Made by a program: the position numbers and the translations under genes. Shown piece after piece: positions 61,893 through 64,000 of a stretch of 64,000 nucleotides of DNA (the stretch's first letter is position 1; every line of letters starts with the position of its first letter). Location of the stretch: contig NZ_BAABEY010000020.1 in the NCBI RefSeq assembly GCF_039540405.1, positions 1 through 64,000 of the forward strand, in the 5' to 3' direction. The stretch comes from Ravibacter arvi (GTDB lineage Bacteria > Bacteroidota > Bacteroidia > Cytophagales > Spirosomataceae). The notes beneath the pieces are model-generated. The model saw nothing but the letters and a program-made list of their open reading frames with translations. It was not told where the DNA came from and did no database searches.

Positions 61893-64000
61893 TCAATCCA
61901 ATTTTCCATTCACAAAGAGGTTCATAGCTTCCGGAGCGCCATACATGGTGGCGGAGTAAACTTTCCCCAGCCCGGGCCGGGAGGTAAGCGGGTGGTCCAG
62001 CAGGTTTTTGAAACGGAAATCCCAGGCCTTTTTCAACACCCGGAGCTGCTCTTTGTCCCCGTTGATGCTGACGCTATTGACAAGCGCCATAATCGTAACG
62101 CCCGGTTGATCCACTAACCCCGAAGCCGGGCACGACGTATAGCGCCATCCGCTCAGGTGGTCATGCCACGTGGAGTTATTCAGGTTGTCAACCGCTCGTT
62201 TGAGGCTGTTCGGGATCCGTTTGTCTTGCGTTAACCGGAAATACCTGCCCAAGCCGTTCAGTCGAATGGAGGTTAGAAACCCCGCTTCCCCTACATGGGG
62301 CGTCACCCCTTTTTTACGGTCCTCCAGCGAAACACAATTACAGTGTCCCCACGGAAGCTTATACATCCAGCCGCCGGACGGTAAATTTTGCTCAACCAGC
62401 GCTTCATCCGCAATAAAACGCATCGCTTTGAGTACCCGGGGAGAGAGGTTCACCCTATAAATACCGGCAAAGGCCAGCATAGTCCAGCCGTTTACTCTTC
62501 CGGAATGGTCCGTCCCCTTGAAATTTCTGTAAAGCCCGTCTTCGGTAAGACGTACCAGGTTGTTGCTGATCCGCTCCAGTGTCTCTTTGACCCAGGGATC
62601 TCCGGTAAGCAGGTAATAGTAGGCCATACCCTCCGTCCAGATATGCCCCAGGTTATAGGGATCAAGACAGAGATAGGGATTGGGGTTGCCGGCCCCTATG
62701 TTCCTGCTGACATAGAGCTCGCGTATCTTCTCTACCGGTTGAAACCCGCCTACATGGCCGATGCTGTGCTCGTGCACCATTCCCGTATGCGACGTATATT
62801 CGGGCCTTTCCCAGCGGGAAAAGTACTTTTTCAGATCGTCATTCAAAGCATGCACCACGTCTACCTCGCTGGTGTGACGGGCTGCCTGTTCACCCACGTA
62901 AAAATACTCCGGGTCACCCGTACGGGCAAACTGGGTCAAAATGGTCAGCGGCGTGTCATATTCGTTGTTCCCCCAATTGACGCCCCGCTCCCCGAACCAG
63001 TCCCCCCAGTTCATGGCGCCGTAGTCGCGCTGTTCCCTGATGGAGTTGCAATAACCCTGAAAAAGTCCCTCCGCCCATTTGTCGTAATCGCTCATCCCCT
63101 TTGTACCGGCGGCCGCAATTACCCCCCATTCACCTGTTGCAATTGCCTGCTCCGGATTGGCCGCCGGAATCAGTTGCCGGTTTGCAGATTTGACGAGCCT
63201 CTCTCCGTCGCCCGTCAAATCACACCATATCTGCCATCTGCGGGTTTGTCCTTCTCTTACCCGGTAATGATCGTCCTCAAAAAGATACTCGTGCTTGTAC
63301 CACGGTCCCATATGGGCAAAGGTTCCCGCCCGGAAAGCCGGGAATAGCCCCACTGAAGCCGTATTTCCACTTATCTGAAGGCTCTTGGGCCACTGCTGCC
63401 AGAAATCCCTCAACGCAATGGCCATGGTTCCTTTCCCATCTTTTACCTCCATCCAACCGGGAGCTTTACTCCCTTTACCGGACGTACCCTCCATTCGAAA
63501 ATTCTCGTCGTCTACCTGGAACAATCTCACCGGATTGCTTCCCGACCGGATCACCGGAGTAGCGGACAAACCGCCCAGACGTGCCGACTGATAACCGGCT
63601 GCCGAGTGAAGCTCGAGACTCAGATCTTTGAAACGGGTAATCATACCGGTGTCGGCATGAGCCAGAAGCTGGGGTTCAAGATAGAACTGCTGAAGTCCGT
63701 GAAATACCGACGCCCGCAACCGGAAATCGGCAACCCGTGTCCCGTTGGGCGTGAAAAAAGACCCCTTAATGAGCAGGGTTGTGCGAAGCGCCCCACTGGT
63801 CTCCACCAGGCCCGAATCCGCAACGGCCTCGCATCTCACTCCCTTGCTGTCCACCATTGAAAATTTCAGGTCAAACCGGTCCGATACCCGTAGCAAGGCG
63901 CCGGGAGCTGTTTTTAGCGTTACCGGGCCTGAACTAACCGTCAGGCCTTTTTTCGTCGTCAGTTTTTCTGGTTTAGGCTCTACCGGCTGTATTCTTTTTC
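61893..64000 (-). CDS. PcRGLX/YetA-like protein (PL26-type), partial at the window edge
   Basis: At least 702 residues; the frame is open to base 64000 (in-frame KPEKLTTKKGLTVSSGPV) and the N-terminus lies outside. The N-terminal beta region (VRCEAVADSGLVETSGALRT, TNPFRL-like SNPVRLFQVDDENFR) leads to a beta-sandwich and then an (alpha/alpha) toroid with NWGDWFGERGVNWGNNEYDT, EQAARHTSEVDVVHALN, MVHEHSIGHVGGFQP and WTEGMAYYYLLTGDPW. This order fits PcRGLX/YetA proteins, which include exo-acting rhamnogalacturonan lyases; assignment is by recall. Heads an apparent unit with the GH42-like and esterase genes. If right, the locus targets pectic rhamnogalacturonan. Confidence 0.65.
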   Translation of the reverse strand, partial: KRIQPVEPKPEKLTTKKGLTVSSGPVTLKTAPGALLRVSDRFDLKFSMVDSKGVRCEAVADSGLVETSGALRTTLLIKGSFFTPNGTRVADFRLRASVFHGLQQFYLEPQLLAHADTGMITRFKDLSLELHSAAGYQSARLGGLSATPVIRSGSNPVRLFQVDDENFRMEGTSGKGSKAPGWMEVKDGKGTMAIALRDFWQQWPKSLQISGNTASVGLFPAFRAGTFAHMGPWYKHEYLFEDDHYRVREGQTRRWQIWCDLTGDGERLVKSANRQLIPAANPEQAIATGEWGVIAAAGTKGMSDYDKWAEGLFQGYCNSIREQRDYGAMNWGDWFGERGVNWGNNEYDTPLTILTQFARTGDPEYFYVGEQAARHTSEVDVVHALNDDLKKYFSRWERPEYTSHTGMVHEHSIGHVGGFQPVEKIRELYVSRNIGAGNPNPYLCLDPYNLGHIWTEGMAYYYLLTGDPWVKETLERISNNLVRLTEDGLYRNFKGTDHSGRVNGWTMLAFAGIYRVNLSPRVLKAMRFIADEALVEQNLPSGGWMYKLPWGHCNCVSLEDRKKGVTPHVGEAGFLTSIRLNGLGRYFRLTQDKRIPNSLKRAVDNLNNSTWHDHLSGWRYTSCPASGLVDQPGVTIMALVNSVSINGDKEQLRVLKKAWDFRFKNLLDHPLTSRPGLGKVYSATMYGAPEAMNLFVNGKLD

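Overview
The window looks like a chromosomal segment of a Bacteroidota member of the order Cytophagales, most like the Spirosomataceae (Dyadobacter/Spirosoma relatives). Reasons visible here: a SusC/SusD pair, sulfatases, type IX secretion (T9SS) C-terminal sorting domains, MacB/FtsX-like permeases, two-component regulators of the LytS/LytTR type with Reg_prop/Y_Y_Y sensors, Bacteroidota -7 boxes (TAnnTTTG), and no Shine-Dalgarno dependence. Genus-level placement is inference.

Layout. (1) 0.2-6.0 kb: a three-gene minus-strand unit (YidR/DUF3748 lipoprotein, DHDPS/NAL-family aldolase, Na+/solute symporter) diverging from a secreted BNR-repeat protein. This looks like uptake and breakdown of a small carbohydrate-derived acid. 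(2) 6.1-7.3 kb: tRNA-Glu with promoter and terminator, then a scar where an ISL3 transposase and a secreted-protein gene are both cut at the same junction. (3) 7.7-15.3 kb: a tripartite RND efflux pump (adaptor, pump, outer-membrane channel) with its own LytS kinase and LytTR regulator in one run. (4) 15.4-22.7 kb: an FtsX/MacB-like permease, a MliC+DUF4377 lipoprotein, and a second LytTR regulator with a 1015-residue propeller sensor kinase. (5) 23.4-27.6 kb: two secreted proteins, a block of REP-like repeats beside an IS200-type Y1 transposase, an L,D-transpeptidase remnant and a secreted endonuclease/exonuclease/phosphatase-family protein.

(6) 27.6-38.2 kb is the most unusual part. Two paralogous membrane-tethered regulators (periplasmic TPRs, one transmembrane helix, coiled coil, C-terminal helix-turn-helix) flank a chimeric MocR/GNAT-like gene. 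They are followed by two T9SS-exported beta-helix proteins. Each beta-helix gene is immediately preceded by a tiny single-helix membrane peptide gene (41 and 30 residues), and a shared TTTTTGTCYRCCC element lies 42-43 nt before each peptide start.

(7) 38.2-64 kb is a polysaccharide-degradation region on the minus strand: two S1-type sulfatases, SusD, SusC, a Tat-exported glycosidase-like gene broken by an in-frame TAG, an Asp-box sialidase-like lipoprotein, a 1463-residue triple-module T9SS protein, an alpha-helical secreted protein, a sialate O-acetylesterase, a GH42-like TIM-barrel protein and a PcRGLX/YetA-like (PL26-type) protein that runs off the right edge. Together they suggest use of a sulfated and acetylated, possibly pectin-like, glycan; the substrate is not determined by the sequence alone. 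Spacers in this half carry dispersed palindromes, a 31-bp perfect hairpin, and seven-base periodic CTCA/TGAG leaders.
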